A stretch of 64,000 bases of DNA, from contig JAWZYV010012269.1 of the NCBI GenBank assembly GCA_038373885.1, positions 122,650-186,649 on the forward strand, written 5' to 3'. This DNA comes from Cheiracanthium punctorium. Its lineage: Eukaryota > Arthropoda > Arachnida > Araneae > Cheiracanthiidae. Both the position numbers and the translations under genes were made by a program. The notes below the pieces were generated by a model. That model saw only the letters and a program-made list of their open reading frames with translations. It was not told the DNA's origin and searched no databases. Shown piece by piece: positions 41,607-54,545 of this stretch; positions within the stretch are counted from its first letter, which is position 1, and every line of letters begins with the position of its first letter.

Positions 41607-42022
41607 GGGCAATTCCATGGTGTCGGACGTAAAAAAATGAACAAAAATTTCTCAGATAAGTTCATTTATAAAATGTAAATTTATTTAATATAATTAAATT
41701 TGCATATATATGATACTCAGCTCATCATACTTAATCAAAAAACATATCAATTAAAATAAAAAGATTTTCAAGTTAAATTTAAATGGTTTTAATACTTGGT
41801 GTCGGACGTAAACACTGTTTATACGTCCGACACCAAGTATTAAAACCATTTAAATTTAACTTGAAAATCTTTATTTTAATTGATATGTTTTTTGATTAAG
41901 TATGATGAGCTGAGTATCATATATATGCAAATTTAATTATATTAAGTTCATTTATAAAATGTAAATTTATTTATCTGAAAAATTTTTGTTCATTTTTTAC
42001 GTCCGACACCATGGAATTGCCC
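41607..42022. repeat. 416-bp near-perfect palindrome
   Basis: The ends GGGCAATTCCATGGTGTCGG and their inverse bound two arms that mirror each other almost completely. They meet at GGTGTCGGACGTAAACACTG and TACGTCCGACACC near 41816, so the TIR motif GGTGTCGGACGTAAA occurs at both the ends and the centre. One arm lacks a short segment. AAAA flanks both sides. It is a foldback MITE, possibly two head-to-head copies of a shorter element. Confidence 0.7.
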
Positions 42023-42190
42023 AAAAGGTCTGTTGAACTTTTCATAGTGCACCTATGAAATTGGGGACAACTTTTGTTAGTAAAACAAGGTTATACTGAT
42101 TGTCTGTACACAAAGTTAATGGTAAACAACTCCATTTACTAAACAGTATTAATATGAGTAAAACCGAGCAATATTAAGCATAAACAATGG

Positions 42191-42403
42191 GGGAATAATT
42201 CCGTAAGCGGAGGCAGGTTTAATTGGCAACATTATTTTTGTCTTCAACGTCTATATGTAAGAAAATATAAAACCAAAACTACAATACACTTATCTAAGGA
42301 CCTTCTTAAAACATTTCTAAACATATTTCAAATGCAATATAAAACAAATTGAACATAACCAAAACACTTAGCTCTACACTGCCCCGCTTACGGAATTTAT
42401 CCC
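42191..42403. mobile_element. hAT-type MITE with 8-bp target duplication (213 bp)
   Basis: The inverted termini are GGGAATAATTCCGTAAGCGG and, from the right, GGGATAAATTCCGTAAGCGG. AACAATGG is repeated exactly on both sides (42183-42190 and 42404-42411), the 8-bp duplication expected of hAT transposition. It shares end and internal sequence with the larger neighbour at 42718-43803. Confidence 0.75.
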
Positions 42404-42717
42404 AACAATGGAATATTTGTTTTAAATAAAAGTACTAAGCTTATAATAAAAGCAAAACTCGTTAAAGCTTTTTATTGTTATTATTCAGTGATGAATGCTA
42501 GAAAACAGAAAATATAAGTGGGAAAATATAAAATATTCCAACTTAAAGCTCTATTTTTCAGGTTTTTAAAGAAAAACTAAACTTGCCATGAGATTTCTCT
42601 GGCAATTTATGAGCTAATTTTTAATCCCGGTGGCGTATGAATCTCAAATAGTATCATTACTTTAATTTTAAAATTGAAAATTAGTGTTTTTCTGTTTGTT
42701 TTTTACAGGTATATATA

Positions 42718-43803
42718 ATAATACCGTAAGCGGGTGTCGGTTGAGTTGGCGACTTTTTATTTTGTCGCCAGCGGCTAACCTTGGCGACTTTTTTTGAGCG
42801 CCAAACAAAACATAAACATACGTTGACACATAACTAACAAAATGAACCCCAAACTATAACACACTATCTAAACACATAAAACATTTTTAGACATATTTCA
42901 AATGCAATTATGAACAAAAATCACAAACAAAGCACTACCTCTGGACTATGGGTACGTCAAAAAATAAATAAACCATAACATTAATCATATACAAAATAAG
43001 TTTCTGCACATAATTATACAGCAAAATTTCCCTTAAAACGTTAAAATAACAATTTTAAATTAATAGAAAAACATCAAATAAACCAACTACCTCCCCCCCC
43101 CCCCCACACACACACACAACACCCTCTTAAAACCTTAAAAATTTTTACTTTTTCATACCAATTCACAAAAAAATAACATAACATACTGAAAACCTTACAT
43201 AATTATGAAAACATAAGACCATAAATATTCTCAACTATACACTGGTGTACCGTAAAGCAAGGAATAAACATTTGAATAAATAAAAGCACCACATACCTTA
43301 AATTTTATTCATGAACAACGTGCGTTCATCTCAAAATAAATCCATCAGAAGCATTCAAATAAGCATAACAACTGTACCTCAACACAGTCGCAACATTTTC
43401 AAATGTTTGTCAAAATTGACTTGATAAAGAAATAAGAAACAACTCAGCGTATAAACGAACCGATATCATTACAGCTCTACACAAATTACCTACATTTATT
43501 ATAAAAAAGCAAAAATTACACTTTTCAAAAATAACCATTATAAAATACAAAACTTCAGCAGACGACACGACACGACTTCCTTCCCGGCGAATTCAAGTTC
43601 AGTTATTTTGCCAGTTAAACTCCTTGAAATTCGTTCAACCAATCGCATAATTCCTTCCAACAGTATAGTTTCTCATGACATGTTAAAACAACACAACTCC
43701 GCCGGACGGGTGGCCGAATAGCTAATCTCGATTGGCAACGCTGCCAGGACTGTTTACTACAAATAGTAAGCTTTGGCGATGGACACCCGCTTACGGTATT
43801 ATC
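42718..43803. mobile_element. Larger relative of the 42.2-kb hAT-type MITE (about 1.09 kb)
   Basis: The ends ATAATACCGTAAGCGGGTGTC are perfect inverted repeats and resemble those of the 213-bp element (CCGTAAGCGG core). Shared internal words such as ACATATTTCAAATGCAAT confirm kinship. TTGGCGAC motifs recur near the left end. A GC-richer block at about 43560-43740 with short minus-strand frames could be captured host sequence, but I recognise nothing in it. Confidence 0.65.
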
Positions 43804-44220
43804 CCAAATATGACTAGAGTAGCAGGAATTGAATATAATCACAAATTATTTTAACTTTGCAATGGTTGTAATTCCCCATACACCGATACGGAAAAAAACG
43901 TAAACAATGCATTTCACAAATAAACCAACGACAGTGGTTTTGTTGAACAGTGTCGTTCTTAAACTTCATAAGTCTAATATCCATTTAACTGTTTCTGTAC
44001 AATACTTCAATAAAATGAGAGTAATGATTAGAAACCAAGAAAATTAAATTTATCCAGGCTTTACTAATTGTTTTATAAGAGAAATAGGTTACGTGTAAAC
44101 ATTAGGCTTAACGGCTTTAAAATACACGTCGTTATGTTTTAAAGCATGTGTTTTTTGAAAAAGTAATATTTCTTAGCAGAAAGATTTCAGAAAATATAAG
44201 TAAAAATTAAAAAAAAATAC

Positions 44221-44340
44221 CTTTAAAATCACCTTCAATTCTTTACGGATCCTCAAGCGTTTCACATTCACGTCGTAAATGGTTGTTTGTGTTTGGTTCG
44301 CCGCACCGGACCGGCTGCGACAGCTACAGATAAACGTCGT
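44221..44340 (-). other. Possible non-coding first exon / promoter of the small-protein gene
   Basis: A GC-richer patch with several CpGs (GGTTCGCCGCACCGGACCGG on the plus strand) in AT-rich surroundings. On the minus strand it leads to a possible donor AAAG|GTATTT at 44220. The only ATG is followed directly by TGA, so it would be untranslated. The start site cannot be placed. Confidence 0.25.
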
Positions 44341-47297
44341 TAAAATATTAAGTTATTCCAAAACCAGTTTTATAACATAAAATATAGCAAGTTTACGTGG
44401 AAAGCATGGTTAAATTCTGTTAACTTTTTTTTTGTTGAAAAATGACAGAATAGTTCTGTATTTTTAAGATTATTTTTTGCAGTGTGTGAAACTCTGCAAA
44501 AGTTATACACCCGTTTGCATTCGCCAGCTATCAAAGTTTGATTCTACATGTAAAACTACTAAATGTAATTATATATTTTGCACGCTTTACCTTCAGCTAT
44601 TTCGATTTTGATACTTGAAAAATTAGTTATCTGCAGTACCTTTCTGAATCAAAAGTTTTGGATCTGCTTTTCTGTGGGCGTCATCTTATCGCTAGTGCAC
44701 GCCCTCGAAACTCAAGTGTGCTAGAACTTCTTTATGTCTGCAAGTATTACAAAATTTTTAATAACCACCCTATAATGTTACAATATGATCTAACATCTTA
44801 TTCAAAACGTCTTGCATACTCTTACATTATATATTATTATATACTCTATTTTCGCTGGACAAATTTAAATTATCAACCTATTTATTTGCACTTTCACTAA
44901 CTACATTTGGGGCGGTTTATTAGTGAAACTTGTAAGTGTAAAATTCATGCTTATGTTTGGAATTCTAATTCTACGAAATTAATATTTACCCTAAAAACCC
45001 GTCCGTTGGGATATTTCTATAGCCACGTTACTAATCGCTAGTGATCTTTAATAGCTATAATTTTGGAAGTACTAATTAAAAATTTTCAAGAATTTCCCCT
45101 TAAAAAAATAATCAAAGCACCTTTTCAATTAAATTTAAATTTTCAATACGTTTTCTCAACATTTTTGCCTTTTGATATTGTCATTTAAAAGAAGCTGAAA
45201 GATTAAGCCAATTATCTCATATTATCAATGTAAAAATGACACAATTAAAAAGTATTTGCGAAGGGTGGCAGTCTAATAAATAAATATTAAAATAGTTTTA
45301 ATGGCAGACTAATAAATAATTTTACTTGCACTAAATTAAAATCATAAACTCGTTTTATAAAAACCTACCCTTTCAAACTATATGACTGACAATTATAGGG
45401 TGTTTCACCTACGTCAGACTTTAGTATCTGGCAACACTAGTTTCGAAATGCAGAGGACAGCTTTGTACAAACAAACCTCTGAAGTTGTACTGTACGCTGA
45501 TATATTAATAATTTAAAAGCAATTTATATTTTGTTAAAACAAATTCAATTCATTTTATTAATTTGGAAAAGATAGTACTGAAACATATTATGCTAATAAA
45601 ATTGGCAAAATTGCATTGATTGATTCGTAGAAGGAAAATCTACGTATTTGGTTCAATAATACTTACGTAGACAAGTGCAATTGTCTGGGTTTAGCTACAT
45701 CTCTGTGACACGTGAAAAAAAGCTTGCTTAGAAGTCTTCAAAACCCTTCCACAACCATTTTACAACTGGTTTGTAAAAAAAAAAAAAAAAAAAAAAAAAT
45801 GATGGTATGGCGAATATCCAATCAATGAACTGTTATGAAGGGGAAGGTAAGCAAACACATGGGTTTATATTAAAATACTGAATTATTCGTATATATATCC
45901 AATATTAAGTTACTTGTTCATCAGTCAGAAGTATACGCTGTACTCTTTACTTTATAAAGCAAACATTGTCATAATGATTTATTGATTAAAATAATGAATG
46001 CCAAACGTTTTGGTACAATAATTTTTTTAAAAGCAGCTGAATAAAAAGGGAAGTTTCAAAAATACAAAGTCTCATGCAATTTTACTCCTTACCAGAAATT
46101 AAACACAGGATATATTTTCATTAATTTTTATCTGCTAGTGTCCCTTGAGTGTCATCCACAGCATTAAGGATCAAACGTATCAAGTTAACCTGCCATTAAC
46201 TTGGCGGTTGTACTAACAGAAAAAGCGTATGCCAGTGTTAGGTAAATGTTACAATATGATCTGACATTTGAATAAAGTTCTTTAATAATATAGATATTGA
46301 ATTTTATATAATTTATAAATACACATCCTTTCCCTTAGTGTGTTGTGAGCTAATAACAAAAATATTACACATTTAGTAAAAGTCTTAAGTAATTTAAACA
46401 GTTTTTCTTTGAGCACATTTCCAATAGATGAAATATCATAAATATTATTTCATTTGCAAACTTATTTAAATGTTAGTAAAATTTAAAGATCAGTATCGTT
46501 ACTCTGTATTGTTATTCCTATTTTCACTTACATTTCTTGACTTCCTGAAGATAGTAAATTCTTATATTTTCGAGATTAAAATCGCTGAGGGCGGCTAAGT
46601 TTATTTCAATTCTGTAGCGGTAACTAAACAATTTGGAGACTTCAAAATTTAAGCTATTTCATGCGCTATATCTCAGCCTTTTAAGCAGTGAATGTTAATT
46701 TTCATGTTAAACCTTAGATTTTGAGGAAAAATAATAAATTAAAAGTTTTTGTGAACGGTGACTAAACTCTCTTATGGTTGATATTCAATGAAAAAAAAAA
46801 AAAAAAGAATCCTGCAAAGGCCTTCGTCATTGCTTTTACTCTAAATAGTAAAAGATGTTTGGAAGATGAAAATTATCAAGAACGATAAACAAAAATTTTA
46901 AATTTTAGGCCTGGAAGGTGTTTTCATACACAAAGCGAATTATTGTAGGCATATACGAAATATAAGTGCATCTGAAATGATGTTTCAATCCGCCCACTTT
47001 GAATGTAACCCCGCCTCTGTAAAATACGCGAACGAAAACTTTTCATAATTTGAATCAGCATTTTAAATTGTAATTTTTTCTTATTTCCTAGTTTTTATGT
47101 AAATAAACTCAGCTTGGACAATTTAGTTCAGCTATAATTGTGAAAAATATTATATAAATATTGCAGGCCAATCTTTTTCAATGAAAGGAGTTCTTTTTAG
47201 CGAGAATGGAATATTGGGTTAGAGTTAAAATTATTTAGTTCAAAATTTTTAATTAAAGTATTTGAATCACATGTGATAAATAGGTACTTAGGAGGAC
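44341..47297. other. AT-rich region without recognised genes
   Basis: About 3 kb with no convincing frame. A solitary CACTA-like end (ATTTTTTGCAGTGTG) is at about 44470-44485, and a poly-A run at 45775-45799 may be the tail of a retrotransposed sequence, though I see no recognisable body. Confidence 0.5.
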
Positions 47298-47335
47298 AAA
47301 AGAATCTGGAAAACGTACGTTTTCCAGATTCTTTT
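47298..47335. repeat. Perfect 38-nt palindrome
   Basis: The half-site AAAAGAATCTGGAAAACGT is followed immediately by its exact inverse, with no loop. Confidence 0.85.
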
Positions 47336-47802
47336 ATCATCTTTATTTTTCATCTGTGCACATTTTGAAAAAAAAGAAAAAGAAATTATTGCTTTTTAAG
47401 CTACAGACAAACGTCTCAGCAATATTCCGTGATAAAAATTCTGAGTATTCCGTGAAAAAAGTAAGACGAACTAGAAAATATAATCGCATTACGTTGATAT
47501 ATGCACGAGACAAAAGCCTGATTAATATTCTTCATCATACGACTTAGAAGTAAAACGAACAGAATGAGCTACCTATATTTTTCTATATTTATTGAAAATT
47601 TTTCTTTTCTCTTTTGTCCAGCTTAAAAGTCTATGTCTCTTACTCACAGACAATTATAACAATTGTTACAATTGAAGTGGGCGTAAACTTCAGATCCAGG
47701 TTTCCGCCTACATGCGCAACTACTTACTCTCTAGAATAGTTCATGATACCGATTTCATTATTTTAATAAAAGTCATTATAATTTGGAAAAATCACAATGC
47801 AT

Positions 47803-48241
47803 TATTTAATTTTTTAAATGAAATCTTTCATTTACTGTTTGCGAGGCTTAAAAATCTGTGTTTAGGGCCGGATTTAAGTTGAAAACAAAATTAAAATCAT
47901 CCGCCCAATCATGCTCCTTTTGCTTTTATAGCTCCACGTACACTAGTATCTCCACGTTTAGATTCATACTCTCCACAGTTTTAAAAAAAATGTATTCTAA
48001 AGAAAACAGAAAATTAAATTACAAGGGCAATAAGAAGGAAAAAACTTTGGAAGTGCTTAATGTTTTTATAAAGTACATTCTTGAAAGCATAAAACTCATG
48101 TTCATGAATATATGGCTATTGGGAGCGCCATGCATAGTCATTCGCCCAGCCATATGGCTTATGATCTTAAATCCGGCCCTAAACACAGATTTTTAAGCCT
48201 CGCAAACAGTAAATGAAAGATTTCATTTAAAAAATTAAATA
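47803..48241. mobile_element. TIR element with identical 76-bp arms (439 bp)
   Basis: The left arm (47803-47878) and right arm (48166-48241) appear identical in inverted orientation, from TATTTAATTTTTTAAATGAA to GGGCCGGATTTAAG. The middle contains two mutually inverted GGGCG/CGCCC-type blocks. An open frame of 112 codons crosses it but runs through both arms and looks accidental. Identical arms suggest recent insertion or gene conversion. Confidence 0.7.
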
Positions 48242-48846
48242 CTTTTATCATGTTAAGATACAAAATTTTTTTCTGAAAGTTTCTTAACTGGCAGAGGTTT
48301 ATCGTTCATTATAGTGTCTAATACAGCTTGTGAAGAAACATCCTTAAAATTTTAAAGTGTCTGGCACAGTTAGTAGTGGTATTTATGTACCAAAACAACG
48401 TAATTTTTTCGAATTACTGTCTTAATTTGATAGTAATATACTCTATAACTTTAAAAATACGCTTGGTTAGGTAGTAGCGTTTCGATGATTTAATGCTCAT
48501 GAAACGCTATTAAGATTATTACAAATGTGATTTTAACGACAACATTATATGTGATTAATGAACATTATATGTGATATAAATATGTGATTAACTGTATCCC
48601 ACACACCTCTTATCGGAAACCACGCTGAATCAATTTTAGCATCAACAGAAATATAAAAGAATCTAGATTAAAGAAGTTTTCCTTTTTATTTATCTATTTT
48701 TTTGTTGTTGTTGTTTTATTTATTCATCTATTGAGAACAAGTGTTACAGAAGAGAGAATCAGTGTTGAGATCAAATCTTGTGTTAAACAACTGAAAAGGG
48801 ACATATTCTATATTATCTGAATATGTTTTATATTTAAGAGGCAGTT

Positions 48847-49032
48847 TATAGTGGAAAGTGGTCACATTTGACAGGTTAAAAAACTTAAATTTGGCAGATT
48901 ATCTGGTCACTATACAGTTTTCACAGGTGGTCACTTTACAGGATATTTTCCCCATACATGTTTTATGAGTTACAATGAAATTTCATAAGTGTTCACTTTA
49001 GACAGGTGGTCACTTTAGCAGGTTCCACTATA
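48847..49032. repeat. Tc1/pogo-like MITE (about 185 bp)
   Basis: The ends are TATAGTGGAAAGTGGTCAC and, from the right, TATAGTGGAACCTGCTAAAG, with repeated AGGTGGTCACTTTA blocks inside. TA at both borders fits Tc1/mariner-superfamily insertion. It lies directly before the 556-bp tandem array. Confidence 0.55.
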
Positions 49033-49049
49033 TATATATTTTTAATGTA

Positions 49050-52000
49050 ATATTATTTTAATATTAGTTTTAGTTTAACAGTAATCTAAAGCGGTGTTAA
49101 AATTTACCTCCTCATGAAATAAGTGTAAGTACTGTTTGCTCGAAAATGATAGTCATTATAAACCATTAAAAATTGCCTTATCCTCGAAAGCTACACCAGG
49201 AGTTACCGACTGAGGTGTTGCGCCGTCTATATGCAACAACGGCGTTATCCCACTTGCTAAAAGAAGTGTCCGCTCCTGAAGTTTTGAGGGAGGAAACCGT
49301 TCATCTCTCTCCTCCTTAAAGGCACGCCCCCGTTACTTGAAAGGAAAGAAAATATATAGAAAGGAAGTTGTGAAAACTGCATGTTTCAAGTTTTATCTAG
49401 AACGCTTTAAATAATAAAAAATCAAGAATAGTGAAATGCGTTTTTACCCCTTTTAAACTGTGATTTTCATTCTACGGAACTCGACGAGCATTAGTATTAG
49501 GATTTACAAGATTCTATTCAGGGGCGAAGCGGATAGGGATGAGTTTTGATGAAGGCAGGTTTTTTTTTAGTGTAACGAACTTAATATTTTAATATTAGCT
49601 TAACAAGAATTTAAAGCTGTGTTAAAATTTATCTACGCATGAAATAAATGTAAGTACTATTTGTTCGCGTGCGATCATTATAAATAAACACTTTTTAAAT
49701 ATTGTCTTATCGCTATAACACTTTAAATATTGTCTTAGAGGCTACACCAGCAGTTAACAATTGAGGTGTTGCGCATCTATAGGCAACAATCCCACTACCT
49801 GAGGAAAGTGTCGCCTCCTAAACGTTTAGCTTCCTAGTTTTGAAGGAGGGAACCTCTCGTCTCTCTCCGCCCCAAAGCTACGCCCCCGTTACTTGAAAGG
49901 AAAGAAAATATATAGAAAGGAAGTTGTGAAAACTGCATGTTTCAAGTTTTATCTAGAACGCTTTAAATAATAAAAAATCAAGAATAGTGAAATGCGTTTT
50001 TACCCCTTTTAAACTGTGATTTTCATTCTACGGAACTCGACGAGCATTAGTATTAGGATTTACAAGATTCTATTCAGGGGCGAAGCGGATAGGGATGAGT
50101 TTTGATGAAGGCAGGTTTTTTTTTAGTGTAACGAACTTAATATTTTAATATTAGCTTAACAAGAATTTAAAGCTGTGTTAAAATTTATCTACGCATGAAA
50201 TAAATGTAAGTACTATTTGTTCGCGTGCGATCATTATAAATAAACACTTTTTAAATATTGTCTTATCGCTATAACACTTTAAATATTGTCTTAGAGGCTA
50301 CACCAGCAGTTAACAATTGAGGTGTTGCGCATCTATAGGCAACAATCCCACTACCTGAGGAAAGTGTCGCCTCCTAAACGTTTAGCTTCCTAGTTTTGAA
50401 GGAGGGAACCTCTCGTCTCTCTCCGCCCCAAAGCTACGCCCCCGTTACTTGAAAGGAAAGAAAATATATAGAAAGGAAGTTGTGAAAACTGCATGTTTCA
50501 AGTTTTATCTAGAACGCTTTAAATAATAAAAAATCAAGAATAGTGAAATGCGTTTTTACCCTTTTTAAACTGTGATTTTCATTCTACGGAACTCGACGAG
50601 CATTAGTATTAGGATTTACAAGATTCTATTCAGGGGCGAAGCGGATAGGGATGAGTTTTGATGAAGGCAGGTTTTTTTTTAGTGTAACGAACTTAATATT
50701 TTAATATTAGCTTAACAAGAATTTAAAGCTGTGTTAAAATTTATCTACGCATGAAATAAATGTAAGTACTATTTGTTCGCGTGCGATCATTATAAATAAA
50801 CACTTTTTAAATATTGTCTTATCGCTATAACACTTTAAATATTGTCTTAGAGGCTACACCAGCAGTTAACAATTGAGGTGTTGCGCATCTATAGGCAACA
50901 ATCCCACTACCTGAGGAAAGTGTCGCCTCCTAAACGTTTAGCTTCCTAGTTTTGAAGGAGGGAACCTCTCGTCTCTCTCCGCCCCAAAGCTACGCCCCCG
51001 TTACTTGAAAGGAAAGAAAATATATAGAAAGGAAGTTGTGAAAACTGCATGTTTCAAGTTTTATCTAGAACGCTTTAAATAATAAAAAATCAAGAATAGT
51101 GAAATGCGTTTTTACCCTTTTTAAACTGTGATTTTCATTCTACGGAACTCGACGAGCATTAGTATTAGGATTTACAAGATTCTATTCAGGGGCGAAGCGG
51201 ATAGGGATGAGTTTTGATGAAGGCAGGTTTTTTTTAGTGTAACGAACTTAATATTTTAATATTAGCTTAACAAGAATTTAAAGCTGTGTTAAAATTTATC
51301 TACGCATGAAATAAATGTAAGTACTATTTGTTCGCGTGCGATCATTATAAATAAACACTTTTTAAATATTGTCTTATCGCTATAACACTTTAAATATTGT
51401 CTTAGAGGCTACACCAGCAGTTAACAATTGAGGTGTTGCGCATCTATAGGCAACAATCCCACTACCTGAGGAAAGTGTCGCCTCCTAAACGTTTAGCTTC
51501 CTAGTTTTGAAGGAGGGAACCTCTCGTCTCTCTCCGCCCCAAAGCTACGCCCCCGTTACTTGAAAGGAAAGAAAATATATAGAAAGGAAGTTGTGAAAAC
51601 TGCATGTTTCAAGTTTTATCTAGAACGCTTTAAATAATAAAAAATCAAGAATAGTGAAATGCGTTTTTACCCTTTTTAAACTGTGATTTTCATTCTACGG
51701 AACTCGACGAGCATTAGTATTAGGATTTACAAGATTCTATTCAGGGGCGAAGCGGATAGGGATGAGTTTTGATGAAGGCAGGTTTTTTTTTAGTGTAACG
51801 AACTTAATATTTTAATATTAGCTTAACAAGAATTTAAAGCTGTGTTAAAATTTATCTACGCATGAAATAAATGTAAGTACTATTTGTTCGCGTGCGATCA
51901 TTATAAATAAACACTTTTTAAATATTGTCTTATCGCTATAACACTTTAAATATTGTCTTAGAGGCTACACCAGCAGTTAACAATTGAGGTGTTGCGCATC

Positions 52001-54545
52001 TATAGGCAACAATCCCACTACCTGAGGAAAGTGTCGCCTCCTAAACGTTTAGCTTCCTAGTTTTGAAGGAGGGAACCTCTCGTCTCTCTCCGCCCCAAAG
52101 CTACGCCCTCATTACTTGAAAAGAAAGAAATATAGAGAGAAGAAGTTGTGAAAACTGTAAATTACAAGTTTTATCCAGAACGCTTTAAATAATTATAAAA
52201 AAGTTTCTAGAATAGTGAAATGCGTCCCTCCACCCCGCTTTTAAACTGGTGCTTTTCATTCTACGAAACTCGACGAGCATTAGTATTAGGATTTACATGA
52301 TTCCATTCAGGGGCGAAGCGGATAGGGATGAGTTTTGATGAAGGCAGGTTTTTTTTTAGTGTAACGAACTTAATATTTTAATATTAGCTTAACAAGAATT
52401 TAAAGCTGTGTTAAAATTTATCTACGCATGAAATAAATGTAAGTACTATTTGTTCGCGTGCGATCATTATAAATAAACACTTTTTAAATATTGTCTTATC
52501 GCTATAACACTTTAAATATTGTCTTAGAGGCTACACCAGCAGTTAACAATTGAGGTGTTGCGCATCTATAGGCAACAATCCCACTACCTGAGGAAAGTGT
52601 CGCCTCCTAAACGTTTAGCTTCCTAGTTTTGAAGGAGGGAACCTCTCGTCTCTCTCCGCCCCAAAGCTACGCCCCCGTTACTTGAAAGGAAAGAAAATAT
52701 ATAGAAAGGAAGTTGTGAAAACTGCATGTTTCAAGTTTTATCTAGAACGCTTTAAATAATAAAAAATCAAGAATAGTGAAATGCGTTTTTACCCTTTTTA
52801 AACTGTGATTTTCATTCTACGGAACTCGACGAGCATTAGTATTAGGATTTACAAGATTCTATTCAGGGGCGAAGCGGATAGGGATGAGTTTTGATGAAGG
52901 CAGGTTTTTTTTTAGTGTAACGAACTTAATATTTTAATATTAGCTTAACAAGAATTTAAAGCTGTGTTAAAATTTATCTACGCATGAAATAAATGTAAGT
53001 ACTATTTGTTCGCGTGCGATCATTATAAATAAACACTTTTTAAATATTGTCTTATCGCTATAACACTTTAAATATTGTCTTAGAGGCTACACCAGCAGTT
53101 AACAATTGAGGTGTTGCGCATCTATAGGCAACAATCCCACTACCTGAGGAAAGTGTCGCCTCCTAAACGTTTAGCTTCCTAGTTTTGAAGGAGGGAACCT
53201 CTCGTCTCTCTCCGCCCCAAAGCTACGCCCCCGTTACTTGAAAGGAAAGAAAATATATAGAAAGGAAGTTGTGAAAACTGCATGTTTCAAGTTTTATCTA
53301 GAACGCTTTAAATAATAAAAAATCAAGAATAGTGAAATGCGTTTTTACCCTTTTTAAACTGTGATTTTCATTCTACGGAACTCGACGAGCATTAGTATTA
53401 GGATTTACAAGATTCTATTCAGGGGCGAAGCGGATAGGGATGAGTTTTGATGAAGGCAGGTTTTTTTTAGTGTAACGAACTTAATATTTTAATATTAGCT
53501 TAACAAGAATTTAAAGCTGTGTTAAAATTTATCTACGCATGAAATAAATGTAAGTACTATTTGTTCGCGTGCGATCATTATAAATAAACACTTTTTAAAT
53601 ATTGTCTTATCGCTATAACACTTTAAATATTGTCTTAGAGGCTACACCAGCAGTTAACAATTGAGGTGTTGCGCATCTATAGGCAACAATCCCACTACCT
53701 GAGGAAAGTGTCGCCTCCTAAACGTTTAGCTTCCTAGTTTTGAAGGAGGGAACCTCTCGTCTCTCTCCGCCCCAAAGCTACGCCCCCGTTACTTGAAAGG
53801 AAAGAAAATATATAGAAAGGAAGTTGTGAAAACTGCATGTTTCAAGTTTTATCTAGAACGCTTTAAATAATAAAAAATCAAGAATAGTGAAATGCGTTTT
53901 TACCCTTTTTAAACTGTGATTTTCATTCTACGGAACTCGACGAGCATTAGTATTAGGATTTACAAGATTCTATTCAGGGGCGAAGCGGATAGGGATGAGT
54001 TTTGATGAAGGCAGGTTTTTTTTTAGTGTAACGAACTTAATATTTTAATATTAGCTTAACAAGAATTTAAAGCTGTGTTAAAATTTATCTACGCATGAAA
54101 TAAATGTAAGTACTATTTGTTCGCGTGCGATCATTATAAATAAACACTTTTTAAATATTGTCTTATCGCTATAACACTTTAAATATTGTCTTAGAGGCTA
54201 CACCAGCAGTTAACAATTGAGGTGTTGCGCATCTATAGGCAACAATCCCACTACCTGAGGAAAGTGTCGCCTCCTAAACGTTTAGCTTCCTAGTTTTGAA
54301 GGAGGGAACCTCTCGTCTCTCTCCGCCCCAAAGCTACGCCCTCATTACTTAAAAGAACAGATATAGAGAGAAAATTGTGAAAACTGTAAATTACAAGTTT
54401 TATCCAGAATTCTAAATAATTATAAAAAAAGTTTCTAGAATAGTGAAATGCGTCCCCCCCCCCCCCGCTTTTAAATGGTGCTTTACATTTTACGAAACTC
54501 GAGGAGCATTACTTATTAGGTTTACATGGTTCCATTCAGGGTCGT
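49050..54545. repeat. 556-bp tandem array, about ten units, with higher-order structure
   Basis: The marker GGGGCGAAGCGGATAGGG falls at 49521, 50077, 50633, 51189, 51744, 52310, 52866, 53422 and 53977, so units are 555-556 bp except one of 566. The first unit (49050-49500) is strongly diverged. Two units carry a variant right segment (TAAATTACAAGTTTTATCCA, GTTTCTAGAATAGTG): one ending at 52310 and the final one, which ends near 54539. A T-run of 8 instead of 9 marks the second unit before each variant. Together they give a four-unit, roughly 2.23-kb higher-order period. Ordinary units are almost identical. No long frame is conserved. Confidence 0.9.

Noticed and set aside
47858..48196. 112-codon plus-strand open frame
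   Set aside because: It starts and ends within the two identical arms of an inverted-repeat element and matches no family I know.
49050..54545. CRISPR-like or gene-family tandem array
   Set aside because: Units are 556 bp and contiguous without spacers, with no conserved reading frame.
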